From contig JAFWSH010000023.1 in NCBI GenBank assembly GCA_017519405.1, positions 1-64,000 of the forward strand: a stretch of DNA of 64,000 bases, given 5' to 3'. Below are positions 51,348 to 59,112 of this stretch, piece by piece (positions within the stretch are counted from its first letter, which is position 1; each line of letters begins with the position of its first letter). The notes beneath the pieces were generated by a model. It saw nothing but the letters and a program-made list of their open reading frames with translations. It did not search any database and had not been told where the DNA came from. The translations under genes and the position numbers were made by a program. This DNA is from Clostridia bacterium. Its GTDB lineage: Bacteria > Bacillota > Clostridia > Christensenellales > Aristaeellaceae.

Positions 51348-52754
51348 TTATTCCTCCTTTCCCTTCCCGTCGGCGGGGGCCTGCTGTTTCTTGGCCTCCT
51401 CCGCCGCGCGCTCCGCCGCCTCCCGGTCCCGGACCTTCTTGCGGCGGATGTTCACGATGCGCTTGCCCGCCCGGAAGGACTGGGTCAGCAGGCGCTTGGC
51501 CGGGCAGACGTAGGTGCAGGCGCCGCACTCGATGCAGTTGAGCACCCCCAGCTTATCCACCTCGTCGAAGCGCTCCGCCCGGATCAGCCGGTCCATCTGC
51601 GCCGGCTGCAGGTGCATGGGGCAGGCCCGGAGGCAGCGGCCGCAGCGGATGCAGGCGCTCTCGTCCACGTCGATGGCGGACTTGTCCAGGGCCAGGATGC
51701 CGCTGCAGCCCTTGGTGACGGGGATGTCCACGTCGGTGAAGGCGGTGCCCATCATGGGGCCGCCGGAGATCATGGTGCGCACATGGGGCTGGATGCCGCC
51801 GCAGGCGTTGAGCAGCGCCCGCACCGGCGTGCCGATGCGCACCAGGTAGTTGCCCGGGTTGTTCACCAGGCCGCCCACGGTGGTGATCCGGTGGATCAGG
51901 GGCATGCCCTGGCGCACCGCCTCGTGGATGGCGAAGACGGTGCCCACGTTCAGCACCACGCAGCCGGTCTCGATGGGCAGCGCCCCGGCGGGGACCACCC
52001 GGCGGGTGAGGGCGTAGATCAGCTGTTTCTCACCGCCCTGGGGGTAGCGCACGGGCAGAGGCCGGATGCTGATGCCCTCCACCCCCCGGGCCGCGTCCCG
52101 CAGGGCCTGGATGGCGTCCTCCTTATTCTCCTCCACGCCCACCAGCGCCTCGGAGACCCCGAAGGCGTGCATCAGCAGCTGGATGCCGTCGATGATAGCC
52201 CCGGGCTTCTCCAGCATCAGCCGGTGGTCCGCGGTGAGGTAGGGCTCGCACTCCGCGCCGTTGATCACCAGCTTCTCAAAGGTCTTGTCCTTGGCGATGG
52301 TGAGCTTCACCGGGGTGGGGAAGGTGGCGCCGCCCATGCCCACAATGCCGGCGTTGCGGATGATGGTCCGCATCTCGTCGGCGGTGAGGGTCTCCGGCCG
52401 CTGGGCCGGGTGCAGCTCCACCCACTCGTCCTTGAAGTCGTTCTCGATGATGATGCAGGGCACCTCAGCCCCGGCGAAGTTTTTGCACAGGGTGATGTCC
52501 GCCACCCGGCCGGAGCAGGGGGCGTGCACCGCCGCCGACACAAAGCCGCCGGGCTCGCCGATCATCTGGCCCATGAGCACCCGGTCCCCCTTGGCCACCA
52601 CGGCCTTGGCCGGGGCGCCGATGTGCTGCGCCAGGGGCACGATCAGCCGCTGGGGCGCCGGCAGCTCCTGGATGGGATTGGCGCGGTTCACCTTCTTGCC
52701 GTTGCGTCCCTCGTGCGGATGGATGCCGCCGGGAAACATGCGCTTTGCAAACAC
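51348..52754 (-). CDS. rnfC: Rnf complex NADH-binding subunit RnfC
   Basis: About 468 residues from a GTG at 52754 with AAGGGGGA nine bases upstream. GGIHPHEGRNGKKVNR and VPLAQHIGAPAKAVVAKGD are RnfC signatures. A glycine-rich GIVGMGGATFPTPVKL and GAECEPYLTAD part binds FMN and NADH. Two 4Fe-4S motifs are CIRCGRCLRACP and CIECGACTYVCP. It ends in a charged Lys/Glu/Ala tail. It is the first gene of the operon and exchanges electrons with NAD+. Confidence 0.95.
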   Translation of the reverse strand: MFAKRMFPGGIHPHEGRNGKKVNRANPIQELPAPQRLIVPLAQHIGAPAKAVVAKGDRVLMGQMIGEPGGFVSAAVHAPCSGRVADITLCKNFAGAEVPCIIIENDFKDEWVELHPAQRPETLTADEMRTIIRNAGIVGMGGATFPTPVKLTIAKDKTFEKLVINGAECEPYLTADHRLMLEKPGAIIDGIQLLMHAFGVSEALVGVEENKEDAIQALRDAARGVEGISIRPLPVRYPQGGEKQLIYALTRRVVPAGALPIETGCVVLNVGTVFAIHEAVRQGMPLIHRITTVGGLVNNPGNYLVRIGTPVRALLNACGGIQPHVRTMISGGPMMGTAFTDVDIPVTKGCSGILALDKSAIDVDESACIRCGRCLRACPMHLQPAQMDRLIRAERFDEVDKLGVLNCIECGACTYVCPAKRLLTQSFRAGKRIVNIRRKKVRDREAAERAAEEAKKQQAPADGKGKEE

Positions 52755-52831
52755 GGGAAAAAATCCCCCTTCCGACCACACAGGGTTCCGGTCCGCCCCG
52801 GAGCGCGGCCCCCCTGTCGTTTTCTCCCATC

Positions 52832-52860
52832 AGTATAGCACAGGAATGCGGGTTGCGCAA
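52832..52860 (-). promoter_or_regulatory. Promoter of the rnf operon
   Basis: Minus strand: TTGCGC (52860-52855), 17-bp spacer, TATACT (52837-52832), about 78 bases before the rnfC GTG. The same hexamer TTGCGC is used for the priA operon. Confidence 0.6.
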
Positions 52861-52894
52861 TGGTTTCCGGGCAGGTCGCGGGGGAGATGGGCAC

Positions 52895-52930
52895 AAAAAA
52901 CTGCACCGCGGCGGAGAGGCCGGGGTGCAG
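52895..52930 (-). terminator. Terminator of the coiled-coil membrane protein gene
   Basis: On the minus strand CTGCACC and GGTGCAG form a stem, enclosing GC-rich sequence, followed by six T. Confidence 0.7.
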
Positions 52931-52954
52931 GGGAAATCATTGCTTTCGGGCATG

Positions 52955-53881
52955 TCAGCCCAAAGCGTGCATAAAGGCCAGGGCGGAGGTGCTCTCGGCG
53001 GTGACGGCGCTGTAGTACGCGTTCAGGCTGGAGAGCTCGGTCAGGGCGACGGTGTAGCCGCGGATGGCGGAAATGTCGGCGGAGATTCTGCTGGTGGTTT
53101 CATTCAGCTTTGTCAGCTCCTGGTAGAGCATGAACTGGTTCTGGCGGATCTGCTCCAGGTTGGTGATGATGGCGTTCAGCTGGGCGATGACCGTGTTCTG
53201 GCGCAGTTCCATCTCGTAGAGGTTATAGGCGCCGTTGGGACCGGTGAGCTCCTCGCAGCGGCCGGTCATCAGGTATTCGTAGATGCTGGTGAGGGCGGGG
53301 AGGTTGCGGTATTTGGGGAAGATGACGTCGGCGGCGTAGTATTCGGTGAGAACACCTGAAAGCTCCGCTTGACGCCTGGCCATATAGGAGGTATTGCTGT
53401 CAAAGCTTGTCTGCCACTCCTCAAGAAGCTTACTGTGCACTTCCCTGTTGCGGCTTCTTTCCTCCCTGATTCTTTCGCATTCTTCCCTGCACTGCTTTTT
53501 CTTCTCTTCATTTTCCTCCGTGATTGCTTTTCTCTTCCGCATTACCCTGACAATGTAAATCACCGGAATGATCATGCCGATTGCAGGAATCATAAAGAAT
53601 ATCGGGATAAACGGCAATTTAGCGATGAGAGGAATAAAGAGCATAAGAAACGCGGCCGCCAGGACCGCATACGCCGCAATGTCAACCGACGGCAATTCAT
53701 CAAGTTGAACTTGCTTTTGCACATCTTCCTCTGCATGTGTATTCTCGGACAAGACAGGCTTTCTTTTCCCCATATCGGCTGTGTACTCATCGATCAGGGT
53801 TTGCTCACCGATCATCGAGCTTTCCAGCTCAATGGCATGCCGGATATACTCCATCAATTGGTCTTTTTCCAGCGTTTTCAT
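52955..53881 (-). CDS. Coiled-coil membrane protein of unknown function, divergent from an HTH regulator
   Basis: 308 residues from ATG 53881, with AAGGGGGC upstream. Two membrane spans (about 68-85 and 89-112: AYAVLAAAFLMLFIPLI, IFFMIPAIGMIIPVIYIV) are followed by a long charged coiled coil (KAITEENEEKKKQCREECERIREERSRN) and a helical domain up to the end. DNA for the first 150 residues is visibly less GC-rich than the surroundings, while the end is normal, suggesting a recombined or recently acquired gene. The C-terminal part resembles tail-like or toxin-delivery helical proteins only loosely; no function is assigned. Confidence 0.65.
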   Translation of the reverse strand: MKTLEKDQLMEYIRHAIELESSMIGEQTLIDEYTADMGKRKPVLSENTHAEEDVQKQVQLDELPSVDIAAYAVLAAAFLMLFIPLIAKLPFIPIFFMIPAIGMIIPVIYIVRVMRKRKAITEENEEKKKQCREECERIREERSRNREVHSKLLEEWQTSFDSNTSYMARRQAELSGVLTEYYAADVIFPKYRNLPALTSIYEYLMTGRCEELTGPNGAYNLYEMELRQNTVIAQLNAIITNLEQIRQNQFMLYQELTKLNETTSRISADISAIRGYTVALTELSSLNAYYSAVTAESTSALAFMHALG

Positions 53882-53915
53882 GACGAATGCCCCCTTCTCG
53901 ATGTCTGATGAAGAA

Positions 53916-53969
53916 TTAATATCACAATATGAGATAAATGTCAACATCTCATCCCGAGATAAGTAAAAT
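53916..53969. promoter_or_regulatory. Divergent promoters and operator of the HTH/coiled-coil gene pair
   Basis: Minus strand: TTGACA (53944-53939), 17 bp, TATTAA (53921-53916). Plus strand: TCAACA (53941-53946), 17 bp, TAAAAT (53964-53969). Between and over them lie ATGAGAT (53929-53935), ATCTCAT (53946-53952) and GAGAT (53956-53960), inverted copies of the word ATCTC. The HTH protein could bind these and control both genes. Confidence 0.6.
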
Positions 53970-54001
53970 AGTGCCATCAGAGATGGAGAGAGGTGACAGA
54001 G

Positions 54002-54229
54002 ATGCGGCTACGGGCACTGCGGGAGGACCACGACCTGACCCAGGCTGCGCTGGCCGCCTATCTCCACATCCGCCAGAACACCTACTCCCAATACGAAAAC
54101 GGCCAGCGGCAGATTCCCATCGGAATGCTGGCGGCGCTGGCCGTCTACTACGATACCTCGGTGGACTATCTCATTGAACTGACAGACGAGGCGAGCCCCT
54201 ACCCCCGGACGATCCGGCGCGAGGACTGA
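54002..54229 (+). CDS. Small XRE-family transcriptional regulator
   Basis: 75 residues, almost only the helix-turn-helix domain: RLRALREDHDLTQAALAAYLHIRQNTYSQYENGQRQIP, then the stretch MLAALAVYYDTSVDYLIELTD. ATG 54002 is chosen over GTG 53993 because the family starts at MRL. It is divergent from the coiled-coil membrane protein and likely represses it through the ATCTC operator. Confidence 0.8.
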   Translation: MRLRALREDHDLTQAALAAYLHIRQNTYSQYENGQRQIPIGMLAALAVYYDTSVDYLIELTDEASPYPRTIRRED

Positions 54230-54270
54230 GACAGGACGCGCGGACGTGCGGGGGCTTTTTTATGGCGGGG

Positions 54271-54320
54271 GGAAGCCCCCCTGTCCCTCTGCGTGGCGGT
54301 GACTGAGGGGTAACCCCCGC
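54271..54320 (-). repeat. Dispersed repeat, family A (inverted copy)
   Basis: Read on the minus strand it contains GGGGGTTACCCCTCAGTCAC and AGAGGGACAGGGGGGC, close to the copy at 47611-47685. Confidence 0.7.
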
Positions 54321-54414
54321 GCGGCCCCCGTCGCTCATCCCACAAAAAACCAAACAAAAACCGTCCCCGTGCCCGGACCCCATGACAGGGCGGGGGATTT
54401 GTGGTATACTGGAT

Positions 54415-54420
54415 CCGCTG
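54415..54420 (+). promoter_or_regulatory. Extended -10 promoter upstream of the O-antigen-ligase-like gene
   Basis: TGGTATACT gives an extended -10 box; no good -35 hexamer is seen at 17 bp. Confidence 0.35.
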
Positions 54421-54467
54421 CGGAGCCCGGGGGGCATCCGCCGCCATCACTTCCCCCAGGAGGCACC

Positions 54468-56096
54468 ATGGAAAACCCCGACATCCGGGCCCTTTCCCGC
54501 CGGAGCGGCCTCCCCGCCACCCTGATGACCCTGCTGGGCATCCTGTGGCTGGGTGTATTTCCCCTGGCCTGCGATTTCACCTATGCCCACATCACCGAGG
54601 CCAAGTGGTGGGCCATGTGGATCGGGGTGGGGCTCACGGTGCCGGCGGCGTTTTTTGCCCTTGGGTGGCGCCGGGCGGCGGAGGGGTGCCGCCCCCGCCT
54701 GCCGGCCCTGATCCTGGCCGCGGCGCTGCTGGGCTGGATGACGGTCACCGCCTTTGAGGGCAGCTGGGCCGACACGCTGAACGCCAGGGGCCAGCTGGTG
54801 ACCATCTGGGGCGACCTGCGCTTCGAGGGCCTCCTGGCCCAGCTGGGCTATACCCTGATTTTCCTCTGCATGAGCCTCTCGCCCCTGCGTCTGCGGCGGG
54901 TGGGGGCGGCGGCGGCTGTGGCCCTCACCCTCTTCACCCTGCTGGCGGTGTGGCAGTACACCGACACCAACCCCCTGGGCCTCTACCCGGAGGGCTACGG
55001 CATCCTGCACAACTATGAGTTCCAGAGCACCATCGGCAACATCGACATGGTGGCGGGCTACCTGGCCCTGGTGGTGCCCCTGGCCCTGCTGCCCTGGCTG
55101 CTGCGGGGCGGCCGGGGCGCCGGCCTGGCGGCGGCGGCGGGCATGCTGGGGGTGGGGCTGTGCCTCTTCAACGAGGTGCAGGCGGGCTACTTCTCCCTGC
55201 TGGCCCTGGGGGCCGTCCTGCTGTACTTCTTCCTCACCCGGCGGGAGACCCGGCCCCGGTGTCTCCTGCTGCTGGGGGGCTTTGCCGCCCTGCTGCTCCT
55301 GAGGCGGTGCGTGCTGCTGCCCTGGCTGGACGGGGCGGAGCAGGTGAAGCTGCGCCTCGACCCCGGCCCGGCGGAGCTGGCCCTGGCCGGGCTGGCGGCG
55401 GCGGGACTGGCCGCCTTCCTCCTCCTGCGCCGTTTTTCGCATCCTGCGACGCCGGAGGGCGGCATGAAGCCCCGGACGGCCCTGCTGCTGCTGGCCAGCC
55501 TGGCGGTGCTGGCCCTGGTGCTGCTGGCGGTGCTGCCGGTGCCCGAGGGCGCCGGGGGGCTGTGGGAGATCCACGAGACCCTGCTGGGCCGGGGGCAGGA
55601 CAGCTTCGGCTCCGAGCGGCTGGGGGCCTGGCGCATCGCCTGGGACATGGCCCTGGACCACCCCATTGTGGGCATCGGCCCGGACACCTTCAACGTGGCG
55701 GCGGAGGGCTACATGGCGGACGCCTGGATGGTGCTGGAGCAGAGCTTCGACACGCCCCACAACATATTCCTGGGCTATCTCTACGGCAGCGGCTTCCCGG
55801 GGCTGATCCTGTATCTGGCCCTGCTGGGGGCGGTGCTGCACCGGTGCCGCCGGGGCGGGGAGCCCGGGGCGGTGCTGGGGGCGGCCCTGCTGTGCTACCT
55901 GGCCCAGGGCTGCTTCACCTTCTCCATCTGCCTGGTCTCCCCCATGGCCTGGGCGGTGATGGGGATGGCGGCCGCCCTGCCCGACCTCCGGGGCGAAACA
56001 TCCCCTGCCGACTCATCCCCGGCGGATTCATCCCCCGCCGATTCATCCCCTGCGAAGGAGGAAACACCTGATGCTCCTTTATCTGCTGAAGCGTAG
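54468..56096 (+). CDS. O-antigen ligase-like polytopic membrane protein
   Basis: 542 residues and about 12 membrane spans. The large loop after the ninth span (about 360-440) contains RGQDSFGSERLGAWRIAWDMALDHPIVGIGPDTFN and DTPHNIFLGYLYGSGFPGL, the Wzy_C pattern of O-antigen ligases and polymerases, where 'R......A......P..G.G...F' and 'H....' are conserved. It could ligate or polymerise a surface polysaccharide. The C-terminus carries three SPADS repeats. The 3' end overlaps the next gene by 26 bases. AGGAGG lies before ATG 54468. Confidence 0.75.
   Translation: MENPDIRALSRRSGLPATLMTLLGILWLGVFPLACDFTYAHITEAKWWAMWIGVGLTVPAAFFALGWRRAAEGCRPRLPALILAAALLGWMTVTAFEGSWADTLNARGQLVTIWGDLRFEGLLAQLGYTLIFLCMSLSPLRLRRVGAAAAVALTLFTLLAVWQYTDTNPLGLYPEGYGILHNYEFQSTIGNIDMVAGYLALVVPLALLPWLLRGGRGAGLAAAAGMLGVGLCLFNEVQAGYFSLLALGAVLLYFFLTRRETRPRCLLLLGGFAALLLLRRCVLLPWLDGAEQVKLRLDPGPAELALAGLAAAGLAAFLLLRRFSHPATPEGGMKPRTALLLLASLAVLALVLLAVLPVPEGAGGLWEIHETLLGRGQDSFGSERLGAWRIAWDMALDHPIVGIGPDTFNVAAEGYMADAWMVLEQSFDTPHNIFLGYLYGSGFPGLILYLALLGAVLHRCRRGGEPGAVLGAALLCYLAQGCFTFSICLVSPMAWAVMGMAAALPDLRGETSPADSSPADSSPADSSPAKEETPDAPLSAEA
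55999..56052 (+). repeat. 15-bp tandem repeat encoding SPADS units
   Basis: Three copies close to TCATCCCCTGCCGAT encode Ser-Pro-Ala-Asp-Ser repeats in the C-terminal tail of the ligase-like protein. Only the tail is affected, so copy number could vary without damage. Confidence 0.8.
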
Positions 56097-57123
56097 AGCC
56101 TTGGAGGCCCTGCGCCGCGACTTCTCCACCATCCTGCTCATCGCCCTGATTGCCGTGCTCCCCACCCTCTTGGGCCGGACGCTGGTGACCATGGGCCTGG
56201 GGCGCTGCCCGGAGCTGCTGACCCTGCTGGCCGGGACCCGTCTCCCGGCGGACCTCACCCTGGAGGAGCTCCTGGCCATGACGGAGCCCGGGAGGCAGCT
56301 GATGCTGGCGGGGCTGGGGCTCCATGTGCTGGGCTATCTGCTGGCCTTCCTGCGCCTGGGGCAGCTCCACAGCCAGATGAAGCTCCTCCGGGGGGAGGAG
56401 ATCCGGCCGGCGGACGCCTTCTCCCGGGGCGGCATCTGGCTGAAGGCCATCGGCCAGCAGCTGTGGCAGACCCTGTGGGTCACCCTGTGGTCCCTGCCGG
56501 GGCTGGCGCTGGTGATCCTGGCCTCCGGGCTGGCGCTGATGGGCTGGAACGTGCGGCTGTGCATCGTGCTGACGGAGGTTGCCTACCTGGCGGGGGTGGT
56601 GCTGGCGGCCCGGGCGGCCCTGCGCTACGCCCTGGCGCCCATGATCCTGGCGGAGAAGCCGGAGACCGGCGTCCTGGCGGCCCAGCGGGAGAGCATCCGG
56701 GTGATGACCGGAAAGGTGCGCTACCTGGTGTTCCTGCTCATCAGCTTCTTCGGCTGGGGGCTGATCGTCACGCTGGTGGGCATGGTGATCCCGGGGGTAC
56801 CGGGGGCGGTGCTGGGCATGGCCCTGGACCTGGCCCTGTCGGTCTACATCAGCACCACCGTGTGCGCTTTCTCCATGGCGGTGACGGGCACGACGGCCTT
56901 TGAGGACGTGCTGCGGATGCTGAGCCAGCGCTTCCGGGAATCCGGCGGAGACCCGGACGTGCTCACCCAGCCCTGGACGGAGGCCCCCGGCGCCGAGGAC
57001 AAGCCGACCCCGCCGGAGGAGCAGGGGGAGCAGCAGGAGCAAGCGGAACAGCAAGCGCAAAAGGAAGAGAAAGAGGAAGAGGAAACGCAGGAGGACGGGG
57101 AAAAAGACCGGATCGACCGGTGA
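56071..57123 (+). CDS. DUF975-like integral membrane protein with acidic C-terminal tail
   Basis: 350 residues and about six membrane spans between residues 15 and 275. FLRLGQLHSQMKLLRGEEI and RYALAPMILAEKPETGVLAAQRESIRVMTGK are like DUF975 proteins of Firmicutes, which have no known function. From residue 300 the sequence is Glu/Gln-rich (EEQGEQQEQAEQQAQKEEKE and on) and disordered. GAAGGAGG lies eight bases before ATG 56071, inside the upstream gene. The two genes form one operon. Confidence 0.7.
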   Translation: MLLYLLKRRALEALRRDFSTILLIALIAVLPTLLGRTLVTMGLGRCPELLTLLAGTRLPADLTLEELLAMTEPGRQLMLAGLGLHVLGYLLAFLRLGQLHSQMKLLRGEEIRPADAFSRGGIWLKAIGQQLWQTLWVTLWSLPGLALVILASGLALMGWNVRLCIVLTEVAYLAGVVLAARAALRYALAPMILAEKPETGVLAAQRESIRVMTGKVRYLVFLLISFFGWGLIVTLVGMVIPGVPGAVLGMALDLALSVYISTTVCAFSMAVTGTTAFEDVLRMLSQRFRESGGDPDVLTQPWTEAPGAEDKPTPPEEQGEQQEQAEQQAQKEEKEEEETQEDGEKDRIDR

Positions 57124-57145
57124 CCCCCCCGTATCCCCGGAAGTG

Positions 57146-57180
57146 AAAAACCGCCGGCATGGTGCATTCCGTGCCGGCGG
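57146..57180 (-). terminator. Terminator of the Ig-like protein gene
   Basis: On the minus strand CCGCCGGCACGG and CCATGCCGGCGG pair around AATGCA; TTTTTC follows. Confidence 0.75.
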
Positions 57181-57212
57181 CGCTTTGCATTTCAGGGAAG
57201 ATCGGGGTGGTA

Positions 57213-58766
57213 TCAGAAGTCAGCGGAACGGCGGTCAGCCTCGGGAATCTCCCGATCGGTGCCGTCGTCGAAAGACACGTCAGTGACCGTGAAGGAGAGC
57301 TGCTGCGCATAGACGCAGTAGAACATGTCGGGCCAGTAGCAGACCGCCGCGGACGCTTCCGTGCCGGGATCCAGCGGGGCATCCCCCGTCCATTCGCACA
57401 GATAGCTGCAGAGGAGTTCCCCCTTGCTGTCCAGACAGTCCACCTGGAACCGGAAGGAGGAGATCCTCTTTTTCGCGCACACGTTCCTGGGGGTGATCAC
57501 CAGGCAGTTGCTGTCCTCGCCGTAGGTGCGGTAGACGGCCATGGCGGAGATCTCCACCGGGATGGCGGGCTCCACGGTCAGCTGGTATGTCCCGGTCACA
57601 CCGCTCCCGTCCGTGGCGGCCGCCGTGATGGCTGTGCTGCCCGGAGCAAGGGCTGTGATGTTCCCGGCGTCGTCCACTGTGGCGATCTCCCCGTTGCCGG
57701 AATCCCACGCCAGCTCCGGGATGCTGGCATTCGCCGGCCAGATCTCCGCCTTCAGCTGATGGGTATCTCCCGCAAAGAAGGAGAGGGCAGTGGGAAAGTT
57801 GATGCCGGACACGGGGGTGATCACCCGCACCTGGCAGCTGTCCTCAGCGCCGGAGCCGTCCGCTGCCCGGGCTGTGATGACGCACGTTCCCTCCGCCAAG
57901 CCTTCGACCCTGCCGTCTTTGTCCACCTTCGCCACCGTCTCGTTGCTGGAAGACCATGCGAGGGTCTTGTCTGTGGCGGAGGCCGGCAGAATGTCGACGC
58001 GGATGGCGCTGCGCCCATTCAGGGGCACCCGCACCTCTTCCTCCGGGAGCTTCACGCCGGTGACCCGCTCCTGCACGGTCAGGGTGACGGTGACGGTGAG
58101 CGGCTTTTCCACGCCGGGTTCCGGCAGCACGCCGGTGAGGGTAACGGTTCCGCCGGATTTGCCCGTAACCACGCCCTGCCCGTCCACCTCAGCCACGTCC
58201 CCGTTGCTGCTGCTCCACACCGGCGTCCTGTACCCGGCCGCCTCAGGCTTGACTTCCACCAGCTCGTTCAACGATTTGGTGGTGTTGTCCTTCCAGATCG
58301 GGTCGTGTGGATAGCTGTTCTTCTTATTGATGGTCATGCTGCTGGCCCGGAGGTACACGGTTACGGGGAAGGTCAGCTCCAGCTTCTCACCATTTGTGCG
58401 CGTGAGGGTGCAGGTGATGATGGAGGTGCCGGTGCTGCTCGGCAGGATGCGGTAAGTGTCAGGCTCCTTGGCCTGTAATGGTTTTACGGCTTTTTCGTCA
58501 GAGGAGCTCCACTGGGGTGTGCCCTTGAAGGCATTCCTGTCGTATTCCACCGTGATGTCCTTGCCGTTCTGCACGTCCTTCGGCAGGATCAGCCCCGTCT
58601 CCGGGGAAATCACTTCCTGACCGCACCTGAATGTGACGCCGGTCTCCACCGGCGCCGCCGCGGCATCCTGCGGCACAGGGCTGACGGGGTCCTCCGCCGC
58701 CCCGGCGCAGGCCATGGCAAGGCACAGCAGCAGCGCCATCATGGCTGCCCAACGCTTGAGATTCAT
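57213..58766 (-). CDS. Secreted protein with bacterial Ig-like (BIG_2) domains
   Basis: 517 residues. Signal peptide MNLKRWAAMMALLLCLAMACAGA. At least three BIG_2-type domains are seen, each with WSSSNxxVAxVD (APVWSSSNGDVAEVDGQG, LAWSSSNETVAKVDKDG, LAWDSGNGEIATVDDAG) and the following G-x-A-x-I-T strand. A C-terminal domain of about 110 residues (VEISAMAVYRTYGEDSNCLVITPRN) is less clear. There is no anchor at the end. It is divergent from the tubulin-like gene. Likely a surface or secreted adhesive protein. Confidence 0.75.
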   Translation of the reverse strand: MNLKRWAAMMALLLCLAMACAGAAEDPVSPVPQDAAAAPVETGVTFRCGQEVISPETGLILPKDVQNGKDITVEYDRNAFKGTPQWSSSDEKAVKPLQAKEPDTYRILPSSTGTSIITCTLTRTNGEKLELTFPVTVYLRASSMTINKKNSYPHDPIWKDNTTKSLNELVEVKPEAAGYRTPVWSSSNGDVAEVDGQGVVTGKSGGTVTLTGVLPEPGVEKPLTVTVTLTVQERVTGVKLPEEEVRVPLNGRSAIRVDILPASATDKTLAWSSSNETVAKVDKDGRVEGLAEGTCVITARAADGSGAEDSCQVRVITPVSGINFPTALSFFAGDTHQLKAEIWPANASIPELAWDSGNGEIATVDDAGNITALAPGSTAITAAATDGSGVTGTYQLTVEPAIPVEISAMAVYRTYGEDSNCLVITPRNVCAKKRISSFRFQVDCLDSKGELLCSYLCEWTGDAPLDPGTEASAAVCYWPDMFYCVYAQQLSFTVTDVSFDDGTDREIPEADRRSADF

Positions 58767-58807
58767 CCGATCCTCTCCTTAATTCCGCCGGCATCATTGC
58801 TGTACCC

Positions 58808-58836
58808 ATTATAGACAATGGGGCTTTTTCTGTCAA
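58808..58836 (-). promoter_or_regulatory. Consensus promoter of the Ig-like protein gene
   Basis: Minus strand: TTGACA (58836-58831), 17-bp spacer, TATAAT (58813-58808); both hexamers are perfect. Confidence 0.85.
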
Positions 58837-58929
58837 CCTTCCGGGCCCTGAGCGAACAGAAAAAGGGCCATTGCCCGGGGCACACAGAAAGCGGGCTTTT
58901 TTGACGACTGTATTTTATTCCGCTTGTTG

Positions 58930-58958
58930 TTGTAAATTGCCGTGCTGTATCGTATAAT
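58930..58958 (+). promoter_or_regulatory. Promoter of the tubulin-like gene
   Basis: TTGTAA (58930-58935), 17-bp spacer, TATAAT (58953-58958), about 150 bases before the ATG. Confidence 0.65.
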
Positions 58959-59112
58959 ACGGGCAGTGTACAGATTTGTTCTCTTTTGCCGGCGGCATAT
59001 GCCCAGCCAGGGCACGGAGCAGCAGAGACAGCGAGCCCCCGGACGCACCGTTTTTCCGGTTCGGGGCAGACATATGGCGGATCATCAAAAAACCTGTGAA
59101 GGAGAAAATACC

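Larger units (their letters stand above)
58767..59112. other. Divergent intergenic region with two strong promoters
   Basis: 346 bases without a gene. It holds the promoters for the Ig-like gene (58808-58836) and the tubulin-like gene (58930-58958). The 150-base leader before 59113 is AT-poor and contains short frames only; no riboswitch pattern was recognised. Confidence 0.6.

Noticed and set aside
54382-54420. ATGACA as -35 for TATACT upstream of the ligase-like gene
   Set aside because: The spacer would be 27 bp, too long.
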